NCBI RefSeq assembly: GCF_900091525.1
Contig: NZ_FMCU01000006.1
Coordinates: 248,001 to 312,000 of the forward strand
Direction: 5' to 3'
Source: Micromonospora matsumotoense
GTDB taxonomy: Bacteria; Actinomycetota; Actinomycetes; Mycobacteriales; Micromonosporaceae
Length of the DNA stretch: 64,000 nt
Positions 35,801-43,586 of this stretch are shown in pieces. The position numbers were made by a program, and so were the translations under genes. Positions within the stretch are counted from its first letter, which is position 1, and each line of letters begins with the position of its first letter. A model generated the notes under the pieces. The model saw only the letters and a program-made list of their open reading frames with translations. It was not told where the DNA came from and made no database searches.

Positions 35801-35829
35801 TTCGCACTCTGCTGTGGAGCGACTACTGT
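35801..35829 (+). promoter_or_regulatory. Putative promoter of XRE regulator
   Basis: TTCGCA, a 17-base spacer and TACTGT, about 100 bases before the XRE start. Confidence 0.35.
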
Positions 35830-35927
35830 CGGGAAGGTGGCGTGCGGCCTCAGCGTCGGGTGTGCCGAGCGGGTCCGCCCTGGTGGCCGGCGCTGGCGGC
35901 CAGTGGCAGACGTGTGGTGGAGGTGTG

Positions 35928-36734
35928 ATGACCGGTGGACCGATGTCGACCCTGGAATTCCTCGGGGCGGAGCTGCGCCGGGCGCGCAAGGATCGCGGGC
36001 TGAGCCAGGAGGACCTGGCCCAACGGATCAGCTACTCGTCGTCGCTGGTGGGCATGGTCGAGATCGGCCACCGTACGCCGTCGCAGGACTTCATCACCCG
36101 CGCGGACGCCGCTCTGGAGGCCGGCGGCCTCTTCGAACGGCTACTCGCCCTGGTACGCGCCGACTCCGCCCCACCGTGGCTGCGCGAGTGGATCAGCGTG
36201 GAGCGGGAGGCGACATTGATCCGCTGGTTCGAGCCGTCACTCATCCCCGGCCTCCTCCAGACCGAGCAGTACGCCCGCGCGGTGCTGCACGGCGGCGGGA
36301 TGCTCCGCGCGAGTGAGATCGAGCAGCGTGTTTCCTCCCGAATGGATCGGCAGGAAGTGCTGACCCGGGATCACCCGCCCGAGGTGGTGGCGGTGATCGA
36401 CGAAACGGTGCTGCGCCGGACGATCGGTGAGCCGGCGGTGATGATCGAACAGTTCGAGCATCTGCTGAGGCTGACCGAGCACTCGCACGTCAGTCTGCAC
36501 GTGGTGCCGACGGATGCGGGGATGCATGCCGGCCTGGCCGGCCCGTTCATCCTGGTCCGCGTGCCCGACGGCGGCGAGGTGGCGCACCTGGACAGCGCGC
36601 TGCGCGCGCACATCACCGACCGGCCTGACGACGTTGATAGCCTTCAGCGCAGATGGGAGAGCCTGCGCGGGGAAGCACTGCCACGCAGGGCGTCCCGGGA
36701 TCTCATTCGGGAGTTGGCGAAGTCATGGACCTGA
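35928..36734 (+). CDS. XRE-family regulator with DUF5753 domain
   Basis: A 268-residue regulator. The N-terminal helix-turn-helix is LGAELRRARKDRGLSQEDLAQRISYSSSLVGMVEIGHRTPS (about residues 10-50). The remainder is a DUF5753 ligand-like domain with WFEPSLIPGLLQTEQYARAVL and VHLHVVPTDAG-type segments. Such regulators are extremely abundant in actinomycetes and are coupled to a downstream DUF397 partner, as here; they act in development or antibiotic control (BldB/WhiJ-like systems). The ATG at 35928 has GGAGG four bases upstream; ATG 35943 is possible. It is 10 bases overlapped with DUF397. Confidence 0.93.
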   Translation: MTGGPMSTLEFLGAELRRARKDRGLSQEDLAQRISYSSSLVGMVEIGHRTPSQDFITRADAALEAGGLFERLLALVRADSAPPWLREWISVEREATLIRWFEPSLIPGLLQTEQYARAVLHGGGMLRASEIEQRVSSRMDRQEVLTRDHPPEVVAVIDETVLRRTIGEPAVMIEQFEHLLRLTEHSHVSLHVVPTDAGMHAGLAGPFILVRVPDGGEVAHLDSALRAHITDRPDDVDSLQRRWESLRGEALPRRASRDLIRELAKSWT

Positions 36735-36934
36735 GCGGCGCTGTCTGGCGCAAGTCGACCCGTAGCGACAACGGTGGCTCGACCTGTGTGGAGGTGGCGA
36801 CGAATCTGCCGCAGGTGGTCGGGGTGCGGGACAGCAAGGACCGGGGTGGCCCCGCGCTGACCTTCGCGCCCGCCGCCTGGGCCGGTTTCGTCGCCGCGAC
36901 CAGGGCGGGAGACCTCAACCCCGCTCGCCACTGA
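36725..36934 (+). CDS. DUF397 small protein
   Basis: A 69-residue protein of the DUF397 family: MDLSGAVWRKSTRSDNGGSTCVEVA, then VVGVRDSKDRGGPALTFAPAAWAGFVAA. These small partners of DUF5753 XRE regulators probably bind or antagonise the regulator (WhiJ/BldB-like). It overlaps the regulator by 10 bases, indicating translational coupling. Confidence 0.95.
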   Translation: MDLSGAVWRKSTRSDNGGSTCVEVATNLPQVVGVRDSKDRGGPALTFAPAAWAGFVAATRAGDLNPARH

Positions 36935-37058
36935 CCCGCACCGCCGCCGAAGCTGCCCACCGTTGGTGGCCGATTCCGGCCCGGCGGTGTCACGGCCCAC
37001 CGACGGCACGGCGGTTCCGTCACCGCGACAAAGCCCACCGTGCTCGCCTCCGACATGG

Positions 37059-37135
37059 TGATCGACTCAATTGGGCCGAAGTGGGGGCGTCCTGGCCGAT
37101 CGGAGACCCCGACATCGGCCCAATTGTGTTGATCA
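37059..37135. repeat. 77-bp inverted-repeat element B
   Basis: Two 34-base arms around TGGCCGATC. The left arm begins TGATCGACTCAATTGGGCC and the right arm ends GGCCCAATTGTGTTGATCA. It has the same length and consensus as element A, 2.1 kb away, across the XRE module. Confidence 0.85.
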
Positions 37136-37214
37136 AGGCCCGCTGGGCGGGCGCGGCCGGGCGGGCGGGTGACGCACTGGTGGTGCGACGGTCCGGTGGC
37201 GGGGCTGCGGCGAT

Positions 37215-37220
37215 TAGGCT
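37215..37220 (+). promoter_or_regulatory. -10 hexamer upstream of Uma2 gene
   Basis: TAGGCT about 38 bases before the start, giving a leader of roughly 30 bases. Confidence 0.4.
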
Positions 37221-37258
37221 GGGAGCAGCAGGATGTTCCGCTGAGGGGGTGAGCCCGG

Positions 37259-38002
37259 ATGGCCCAGGCCGCATTCGCGCCCGAGCCGGCACCGCAGTCG
37301 CCCGACCTGCCGTCCCCGTCGCCCGAGCCGGCACCGCAGTCGCCCGGGTCGGTCGACCGGCCGACCGGGCCGTCGTTCGACGTGCTGCGCTGGCACGACG
37401 AGCCGTGGACCGCCCAGCTCGCCCTCGACCTGTTGCCGGAGACCAACGGCCCCAAGGTTGAGGTCCTGAGCGGAAGCGTGATCGTGACACCACATGCCGG
37501 ATACGACCATCAGAATGCCGAGCTGGATCTGGCCTACCTGCTCAAGCAGGCGGCCCGCCGAGAAAAGCTGTGGCTCTACGCCGAAGCCAACATCATCTCC
37601 GGGGCCGACCTCTTCATTCCTGACATCGTGATCCTCGACGTTCCCGGTGGCGGGCGGACGACGATGGACATCGGCCACGCCGTGCTGCTCGGTGAGGTCG
37701 TCTCGCCGGGTAACCGGCGTAAGGACGTGATCGACCGGCCCCGCGAGTACGCCGCCGCCGGTGTCCCGTTCTTCCTCCGCGTCGACCTGCGCAACCGGGT
37801 GTCCACCATCGCGCTCTTCGAGTTGACCGACGGGGAGTACCGGCCGGTCGCGGCGGCTGCCGCCGGGACGACGTTCGTCATGCGGCAGCCCTTCGAGTTC
37901 AGTATCGATCCGGCCGACCTTCTCGGCGAGGAGGCACCGGTCGCGGAGGCGGAACCGCCCGGCGGGGAGACGCCGGGCGGGGAGGGCGACGTCGAGGGGT
38001 GA
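37259..38002 (+). CDS. Uma2 family (DUF820) putative endonuclease
   Basis: A 247-residue Uma2/DUF820 protein with a PD-(D/E)xK nuclease fold. The core runs about residues 40-210: [19 protein letters not shown], then [11 protein letters not shown] (catalytic Asp), then [37 protein letters not shown] (catalytic Glu). The N-terminus has two copies of PEPAPQSP and the C-terminus is Glu/Gly-rich. Uma2 genes are strongly expanded in actinomycetes and cyanobacteria; the natural substrate is unknown. It lies just before dxr but has its own promoter-like site. Confidence 0.88.
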   Translation: MAQAAFAPEPAPQSPDLPSPSPEPAPQSPGSVDRPTGPSFDVLRWHDEPWTAQLALDLLPETNGPKVEVLSGSVIVTPHAGYDHQNAELDLAYLLKQAARREKLWLYAEANIISGADLFIPDIVILDVPGGGRTTMDIGHAVLLGEVVSPGNRRKDVIDRPREYAAAGVPFFLRVDLRNRVSTIALFELTDGEYRPVAAAAAGTTFVMRQPFEFSIDPADLLGEEAPVAEAEPPGGETPGGEGDVEG

Positions 38003-38033
38003 GGCTCCCAGCGGGAGTACAGCGCGGCCGGGG

Positions 38034-38039
38034 CAGAAT
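38034..38039 (+). promoter_or_regulatory. -10 hexamer for leaderless dxr mRNA
   Basis: CAGAAT followed by six bases and the dxr GTG at 38046. Confidence 0.5.
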
Positions 38040-38045
38040 GACCGC

Positions 38046-39257
38046 GTGACAACTCCCCGGGATCTCGTACTGCTCGGCTCGACCGGTTCGATCGGCACCC
38101 AGGCGATCGACATCGTCAGGCGCAACCCGGACCGGTTCCGGGTGGTGGCGCTCGGTGCCGGCGGGGGCAACGTCGAGTTGCTCGCCACCCAGGCGCTCGA
38201 ACTGGCGGTGGACGCGGTCGGGGTGGCGAAGGCGTCCGCCGTGCAGGATCTCCAACTCGCCTTCTATGCCGAGGCGAGCCGGCGCGGCTGGGCCACCGGG
38301 GACTTCAAGCTGCCGAAGATCATTGCCGGCCCGGACGCGATGACCGAGTTGGCGCAGTGGCCCTGCGACGTGGTCCTCAACGGGGTGGTCGGGTCGCTCG
38401 GGCTCGCGCCGACGCTGGCCGCGCTGCGCTGCGGTCGTACCCTCGCGTTGGCCAACAAGGAGTCGCTGGTGGCCGGCGGCCCGCTGGTGAAGGCCGCGGT
38501 GACGCGGCCGGGGCAGATCGTGCCGGTGGACTCGGAGCATTCGGCGCTGGCCCAGTGCCTGCGCGGCGGGACGCGCGGTGAGGTGCGGCGGCTGGTCGTC
38601 ACCGCCAGCGGCGGGCCGTTCCGGGGGCGGGGGCGCGACGAGCTGACCGGGGTCACCCCGGAGCAGGCGCTCGCCCACCCGACCTGGAACATGGGGCCGG
38701 TCGTCACGATCAACTCGGCCACCATGGTCAACAAGGCGCTGGAGGTGATCGAGGCGCACGAACTGTTCGACGTGCCCTACGCCGACATCACCGTGATGGT
38801 GCACCCGCAGTCGGTGATCCACTCGATGGTCGAGTTCGTCGACGGCTCCACCCTGGCCCAGGCGAGCCCGCCGGACATGCGGCTGCCCATCGCGCTCGGC
38901 ATCGGCTGGCCCGACCGGGTCGGTGACGCGGCCGCCGCCGTCGACTGGACCACCGCCCACACCTGGGAGTTCGCCCCCCTCGACGACGAGGCGTTCCCGG
39001 CGGTGGCGTTGGCCAAGGCGGCCGGTGAGACGGGCCGCAGCAGGCCAGCGGTCTACAACGCGGCGAACGAGGAGTGCGTGGCGGCGTTCGTCGCCGGCCG
39101 GTTGCCGTTCCTCGGCATCGTCGACACCTTGAAGCGGGTGTTGGAGGAGGCCCCCGATTTCGGTGAACCAGGTACCGTCGAGGACGTGCTCGCCGCCGAA
39201 TCGTGGGCGCGCGCGCACGCGCAGGAGATCATCTCGGGGTCGGGGAAGGAAGCCTGA
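38046..39257 (+). CDS. dxr: 1-deoxy-D-xylulose 5-phosphate reductoisomerase
   Basis: A 403-residue enzyme for the second step of the MEP isoprenoid pathway, converting DXP to 2-C-methyl-D-erythritol 4-phosphate with NADPH. NADPH-binding [14 protein letters not shown] is at residues 11-24. [24 protein letters not shown] (metal-binding Asp/Glu), [10 protein letters not shown] and [20 protein letters not shown] are all conserved. The stop overlaps the next ATG by one base (TGATG). Order dxr-rip-ispG is standard in Actinobacteria. Confidence 0.97.
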   Translation: MTTPRDLVLLGSTGSIGTQAIDIVRRNPDRFRVVALGAGGGNVELLATQALELAVDAVGVAKASAVQDLQLAFYAEASRRGWATGDFKLPKIIAGPDAMTELAQWPCDVVLNGVVGSLGLAPTLAALRCGRTLALANKESLVAGGPLVKAAVTRPGQIVPVDSEHSALAQCLRGGTRGEVRRLVVTASGGPFRGRGRDELTGVTPEQALAHPTWNMGPVVTINSATMVNKALEVIEAHELFDVPYADITVMVHPQSVIHSMVEFVDGSTLAQASPPDMRLPIALGIGWPDRVGDAAAAVDWTTAHTWEFAPLDDEAFPAVALAKAAGETGRSRPAVYNAANEECVAAFVAGRLPFLGIVDTLKRVLEEAPDFGEPGTVEDVLAAESWARAHAQEIISGSGKEA

Positions 39258-40498
39258 TGCTCTATCTGCTCGGGGTGGTGGTGATCGCCCTGGCGATCCT
39301 CATCTCGGTGAGCCTGCACGAGGCCGGTCACATGCTGACCGCCAAGGCGTTCGGAATGAAGGTCACCCGCTACTTCGTCGGCTTCGGGCCGACCATCTGG
39401 TCGTTCCGCCGGGGCGAGACGGAGTACGGCCTCAAGGCCATCCCGCTCGGTGGCTTCTGCAAGATCGTCGGGATGACGCCGCAGGACGACGACGTCGAAC
39501 CCGGTGACGAGAAGCGGGCGATGTGGCGCTACCCGGTCTGGAAGCGGACGATCGTGATGTCCGCCGGCTCGGTCACCCACTTCGCGCTGGCCGTCATCGC
39601 GATCTGGCTGGCCGCCATGTTCATGGGCCTGCCCAACAAGAACCTGCCCAACCCGCTGCCGGCGCACGTCAAGGTCGTCGACTGCGTCATCCCCACCGAC
39701 GCGGCCCGCGAGTGCGCCCCCGGAGACCCGGTCAGCCCCGCCAAGCAGGCCGGGCTGCGCGACGACGACAAGATCGTCGCGGTGAACGGGGTCCAGGTCG
39801 CCGACTACACCGCGCTGGTCAAGACCGTCCGTGAGCTGCCCCCGGGCCAGCCGGCGACGATCAGCTACGAACGCGACGGGGTGGCCGGCGAGGTCCGGGC
39901 CGGCCTCGCCGCCGTGCAGCGCAAGCCGCTGGACGACCCGGACGGCGCCCCGATCACCGTCTCCGCCCTCGGCGTCGCCGGTCCGATGCTCCCGCCCGGC
40001 GTCCCGGCGAACGTCACCTACGGCCCGGTCGAGGCGATCCCGGCGACCGCCGGCTACACCAAGGACCTGGCCGTCGGCACCTACGAGGCGCTCAAGCGCA
40101 TCCCCGACAAGATCCCCGCCCTGTGGACCGCCATCACCGGCGGCGAACGCGACAAGGACACCCCGATCAGCGTGGTCGGGGCCAGCCGGCTCGGCGGTGA
40201 GGCGCTGGAGAACGGCGTCTGGCAGCTGCTGGTCCTGCTGTTCATCTCGCTGAACTTCTTCGTCGGCGTGTTCAACCTGCTGCCGCTGCTGCCCCTCGAC
40301 GGCGGCCACATCGCCATCGCCTGGTTCGAACGGGCCCGCTCCTGGCTCTATGCCCGGATCGGCCGGCGCGACCCGGGCCGGGTCGACTACCTCAAGCTGA
40401 TGCCCATCACGTACGCGGTGATCCTCATCGGTGGCGCGTTCACACTGCTCACCGCCACCGCAGACATCGTCAACCCGATCACCCTCTTCACAAGGTGA
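39257..40498 (+). CDS. Site-2 protease (RseP/Rip1-like zinc metalloprotease)
   Basis: A 413-residue intramembrane M50 protease. The first helix carries the zinc motif [32 protein letters not shown] (HExxH at about residues 21-25). A PDZ domain follows ([20 protein letters not shown]). The third motif [19 protein letters not shown] supplies the remaining zinc ligand Asp. Relatives such as mycobacterial Rip1 cleave anti-sigma factors and division proteins; the targets here are unknown. It is translationally coupled to dxr and lies 7 bases before ispG. Confidence 0.94.
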   Translation: MLYLLGVVVIALAILISVSLHEAGHMLTAKAFGMKVTRYFVGFGPTIWSFRRGETEYGLKAIPLGGFCKIVGMTPQDDDVEPGDEKRAMWRYPVWKRTIVMSAGSVTHFALAVIAIWLAAMFMGLPNKNLPNPLPAHVKVVDCVIPTDAARECAPGDPVSPAKQAGLRDDDKIVAVNGVQVADYTALVKTVRELPPGQPATISYERDGVAGEVRAGLAAVQRKPLDDPDGAPITVSALGVAGPMLPPGVPANVTYGPVEAIPATAGYTKDLAVGTYEALKRIPDKIPALWTAITGGERDKDTPISVVGASRLGGEALENGVWQLLVLLFISLNFFVGVFNLLPLLPLDGGHIAIAWFERARSWLYARIGRRDPGRVDYLKLMPITYAVILIGGAFTLLTATADIVNPITLFTR

Positions 40499-40505
40499 GT
40501 GTCTA

Positions 40506-41678
40506 GTGACCGCTGTCAGCCTCGGTATGCCCGCCGTACCGCCCCCGCCGCTCGCCCCGCGCCGGACCAGCCGCCAGATCATGGTCGGCTCGGTGCCGGT
40601 CGGTGGTGGTGCCCCCGTCTCGGTGCAGTCGATGACCACCACCCTCACCTCCGACGTCAACGCCACCCTCCAGCAGATCGCCGAGCTGACCGCCTCCGGC
40701 TGCCAGATCGTCCGGGTCGCCGTGCCCAGCCAGGACGACGTGGAGGCGCTGCCGGCGATCGCCAGGAAGTCGCAGATCCCGGTGATCGCCGACATCCACT
40801 TCCAGCCGAAGTACGTCTTCGCCGCGATCGACGCCGGCTGCGCGGCCGTCCGGGTCAACCCGGGCAACATCCGCCAGTTCGACGACAAGGTCCGGGAGAT
40901 CGCGGCAGCCGCCTCCGCCGCCGGTACGCCGATCCGGATCGGCGTCAACGCCGGCTCGCTCGACAAGCGGCTGCTCGCCAAGTACGGCAAGGCCACCGCC
41001 GAGGCGCTGGTCGAGTCGGCGCTGTGGGAGTGCTCGCTGTTCGAGGAGCACGGCTTCCGGGACATCAAGATCTCGGTCAAGCACAACGACCCGGTGGTGA
41101 TGATCCGGGCGTACCGTCAGCTGGCCGAGCAGTGCGACTACCCGCTGCACCTGGGCGTGACCGAGGCCGGCCCGGCGTTCCAGGGCACCATCAAGTCGGC
41201 GGTCGCCTTCGGGGCGCTGCTCGCCGAGGGGATCGGCGACACGATCCGGGTGTCGTTGTCCGCGCCGCCGGTCGAGGAGATCAAGGTCGGCAACCAGATC
41301 CTGGAGTCGCTGGGCCTGCGCGAACGGGGCCTGGAGATCGTCTCCTGCCCGTCCTGCGGGCGGGCCCAGGTGGACGTCTACAAGCTCGCCGAGGAGGTCA
41401 CCGCCGGCCTGGAAGGGCTGCCGGTGCCGCTGCGGGTTGCCGTGATGGGCTGCGTGGTGAACGGGCCGGGCGAGGCCCGCGAGGCCGACCTCGGCGTCGC
41501 CTCCGGCAACGGCAAGGGGCAGATCTTCGTCAAGGGGCAGGTCGTCAAGACCGTCCCCGAGAGCCAGATCGTCGAGACGCTGATCGAAGAGGCGCTGCGG
41601 ATCGCCGACGAGATGGGCGCGGAGATCCCCGAGGAACTGCGCGACCTGGTCCCCGGCCCCACCGTCACCGTGCACTGA
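40506..41678 (+). CDS. ispG: 4-hydroxy-3-methylbut-2-en-1-yl diphosphate synthase (IspG)
   Basis: A 390-residue [4Fe-4S] enzyme that converts MEcPP to HMBPP late in the MEP pathway. The TIM-barrel half has [20 protein letters not shown] and [17 protein letters not shown]. The cluster ligands are in [11 protein letters not shown] and [11 protein letters not shown], and the C-terminal domain resembles nitrite reductase. The GTG at 40506 is chosen 7 bases after the previous stop; ATG 40527 is a possible alternative. A strong terminator follows. Confidence 0.97.
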   Translation: MTAVSLGMPAVPPPPLAPRRTSRQIMVGSVPVGGGAPVSVQSMTTTLTSDVNATLQQIAELTASGCQIVRVAVPSQDDVEALPAIARKSQIPVIADIHFQPKYVFAAIDAGCAAVRVNPGNIRQFDDKVREIAAAASAAGTPIRIGVNAGSLDKRLLAKYGKATAEALVESALWECSLFEEHGFRDIKISVKHNDPVVMIRAYRQLAEQCDYPLHLGVTEAGPAFQGTIKSAVAFGALLAEGIGDTIRVSLSAPPVEEIKVGNQILESLGLRERGLEIVSCPSCGRAQVDVYKLAEEVTAGLEGLPVPLRVAVMGCVVNGPGEAREADLGVASGNGKGQIFVKGQVVKTVPESQIVETLIEEALRIADEMGAEIPEELRDLVPGPTVTVH

Positions 41679-41696
41679 CCCGTAGAAACCGCCGAA

Positions 41697-41733
41697 AAGG
41701 GCGGCCGTTCCCCGCTGGGGGACGGCCGCCCTT
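41697..41733. terminator. Bidirectional terminator after ispG
   Basis: A 17-bp stem (AAGGGCGGCCGTTCCCC paired with GGGGGACGGCCGCCCTT, one G-U pair) with a 3-base loop, between the convergent ispG and padR genes. Confidence 0.8.
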
Positions 41734-41750
41734 CGCACGTGCGGGCCTGG

Positions 41751-42329
41751 TCACTCGGATTCGGCGAGGATCGCGTACAGCTTGCGTCGGGTCTCGTCGA
41801 GCACCTGGGCGGCGCGTTCCCGCTGGTCGTCGGTGCCGGTCATCATCACCTGCCGCAGCGCGTGCATGGCCTGCGCCCCGGCGTCACGGATGTCGTGCCA
41901 GCTGTTGACGGTGTCCTCGGCGAACTCCGCCCAGGGCGGGGTCTGCGCGGCGGTGGTGGCCTCCTCCCGACCGGCGTCGGTGAGGTCGAACCGCTTGCGC
42001 CCGCCGCCGGCCGGATCGGCGCTGGCGGCGATGACGCCCTCGTCCTCCAGTAGTTGCAGGGTCGGGTAGATCGATCCGGGGCTGGGCCGCCAGGCCCCGC
42101 CGGTGCGGGAGTCGATCTCCTGGATCATCTCGTAGCCGTGCATCGGCCGCTCGGTGAGCAGGGCCAGCACCGCGCCCCGGACGTTCGGCCGGCGTCCCCG
42201 GCCCCGCCCGCGACCGCCCCGGCCGCCGCCCCAACCCCCGTGCCCGTGCGGGCCGGGCGGTACGGGCGGGAAGCCGAAGCCACGTTGACGTGCCTCCTGT
42301 AGTGCATGGATCCGACGGTGGAATCCCAT
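41751..42329 (-). CDS. PadR family transcriptional regulator
   Basis: A 192-residue PadR regulator. After a Gly/Arg/Pro-rich N-terminal 45 residues comes the winged helix: RGAVLALLTERPMHGYEMIQEIDSRTGGAWRPSPGSIYPTLQLLEDEGVI. A C-terminal helical dimerisation domain (ALRQVMMTGTDDQRERAAQVLDETRRKLYAIL) follows. PadR proteins usually repress themselves and a nearby transporter or detoxification gene in response to small molecules. The ATG at 42329 follows GGAAGGAA. Two palindromes upstream are candidate operators. It is inserted between ispG and the acetyltransferase that often follows ispG. Confidence 0.93.
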   Translation of the reverse strand: MGFHRRIHALQEARQRGFGFPPVPPGPHGHGGWGGGRGGRGRGRGRRPNVRGAVLALLTERPMHGYEMIQEIDSRTGGAWRPSPGSIYPTLQLLEDEGVIAASADPAGGGRKRFDLTDAGREEATTAAQTPPWAEFAEDTVNSWHDIRDAGAQAMHALRQVMMTGTDDQRERAAQVLDETRRKLYAILAESE

Positions 42330-42356
42330 CGTGTCGTTCCTTCCGTAGAGTGTCGC

Positions 42357-42377
42357 TGATGCATCAACGATATATCG
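42357..42377. promoter_or_regulatory. Candidate PadR operator
   Basis: Two adjoining 10-base palindromes, TGATGCATCA (42357-42366) and CGATATATCG (42368-42377), form an AT-rich island in GC-rich surroundings, 28 bases upstream of padR. ATAT-centred palindromes are common PadR targets; autoregulation is inferred. Confidence 0.5.
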
Positions 42378-42476
42378 CCAACGTGTCGCCGACAAGGGTG
42401 TTCGCGGTGAGATCGGGCCGGGGCCGGCGGACAGGCGGCTGCGCCGGTCGCCCGGCGGACCACCGCCTGTATCTGG

Positions 42477-42482
42477 CAGGCT
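42477..42482 (+). promoter_or_regulatory. -10 hexamer for DUF4081 acetyltransferase
   Basis: CAGGCT seven bases before the GTG at 42490, with no ribosome site between. Confidence 0.45.
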
Positions 42483-42489
42483 GGTAAGC

Positions 42490-43329
42490 GTGCTGACGGT
42501 GCCGGTACGCCAACTGGGAGAGTCGGAGCGCCGCGCGGTCGAGCGGCTGCTCGACCTCGACCCGTTCGCGGGCGCGCAGGTCGCCGAGCGGGTCTCCGCC
42601 CGAGGGCTGGCCTGGTGGCGGGCCGAGGGGCGCATCCTCGGCTACGGCACCCGCCGCAACCTGGAGTCGATCTGCTGGCTCGGCGGCAATCTCACCCCGA
42701 TCCTCGCCACCGACTCGGCCGTCGCCGCCTTCGCCGAGCAGCTCTCCGCCGAGGAACGACTCTGCTCCTCCATCGTCGGGCGGGCCGACGCGGTGCTCGG
42801 CCTCTGGGACCGGCTCGCCGACCACTGGGGCCCGGCCCGCGACGTACGTCCCAATCAGCCCCTGCTGGCCACCGACACCCTGCCCCGCATCCCGGTCGAC
42901 CCCGAGGTGCGTCGGGTCCGGCCCGACGAGGTCCACCGGCTCTTCCCGGCGGCCGTCGCGATGTACGCCGAGGAGGTCGGCGTCTCACCGCTGGCCGACG
43001 ACGGCGGCCGGGCCTACCGCCGGCGGGTCGAGGACCTGGTCCGGGCCGGTCGGGCGTACGCCCGCCTGGTCGACGGGGAGGTCGTGTTCAAGGCCGAGTT
43101 GGCGGTGGTGACCCGCCGGACCGCCCAGATCCAGGGGGTCTGGGTGGCGCCCCAGTGGCGGGGACGCGGGATCGCCACCGCCGCGATGGCCGCCGTGGTA
43201 CGCGACGCGCTGCTCCGGGTCGCCCCCACCGTCAGCCTCTACGTCAACGACTTCAACCTCCCCGCCCGCCGGGTCTACCAACGCTGCGGCTTCCACCCCG
43301 TAGGCACCCTGGCCACCATCCTCTTCTGA
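42490..43329 (+). CDS. DUF4081-GNAT acetyltransferase
   Basis: A 279-residue two-domain protein. An N-terminal DUF4081 region (about 1-120; RGLAWWRAEGRILGYGTRRNLESICWLGGNLTP) precedes a GNAT domain with the acetyl-CoA loop IQGVWVAPQWRGRGIATAAMAAVVRDAL and C-terminal LYVNDFNLPARRVYQRCGFHPVGTLATILF. This family is conserved in Actinobacteria immediately after ispG, so a housekeeping role is likely though its substrate is unknown. Here padR lies between the two. The start fits a leaderless mRNA. Confidence 0.93.
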   Translation: MLTVPVRQLGESERRAVERLLDLDPFAGAQVAERVSARGLAWWRAEGRILGYGTRRNLESICWLGGNLTPILATDSAVAAFAEQLSAEERLCSSIVGRADAVLGLWDRLADHWGPARDVRPNQPLLATDTLPRIPVDPEVRRVRPDEVHRLFPAAVAMYAEEVGVSPLADDGGRAYRRRVEDLVRAGRAYARLVDGEVVFKAELAVVTRRTAQIQGVWVAPQWRGRGIATAAMAAVVRDALLRVAPTVSLYVNDFNLPARRVYQRCGFHPVGTLATILF

Positions 43330-43399
43330 CCGTGAGGCTGCCCCCCACCCCCTCTCGCCCCGGCGCCCCCACCCTCTCTCGCCCCTCCGCCCTCTCTCG

Positions 43400-43467
43400 C
43401 CCCGGTGATCAAGAGGTTTAGGTCACTCCGAGCGAGATTGTTGACCTAAACCTCTTGATCACCGGGG
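43400..43467. repeat. 68-bp element E with perfect 26-bp inverted arms
   Basis: The arm CCCCGGTGATCAAGAGGTTT plus AGGTCA pairs without mismatch with its partner across a 16-base loop. It lies between the acetyltransferase and the ABC exporter and is preceded by three copies of CCCTCTCTCGCCCC-like repeats (43350-43403). It may act as a terminator, but its AT-rich arm and perfect symmetry are unusual for one. Confidence 0.85.
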
Positions 43468-43586
43468 CTGGCGGGTGGGGCGGGGCAGCGTGGCGTGGGA
43501 GGGAGTGGGTGGTAAATGCGTTGAGGGGAGGGGTTCGGGGGGTCAGGCTGGGGGGACCGCCACCCCGAGTCCCGGAGGGAATCTCC

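Noticed and set aside
32946..35807. Very long minus-strand open frame antisense to the pectate lyase
   Set aside because: The opposite strand encodes an unmistakable PL1 enzyme, and the antisense product is low complexity. Its 5' end overlaps the frameshifted small genes, but in the wrong frame for their conserved parts.
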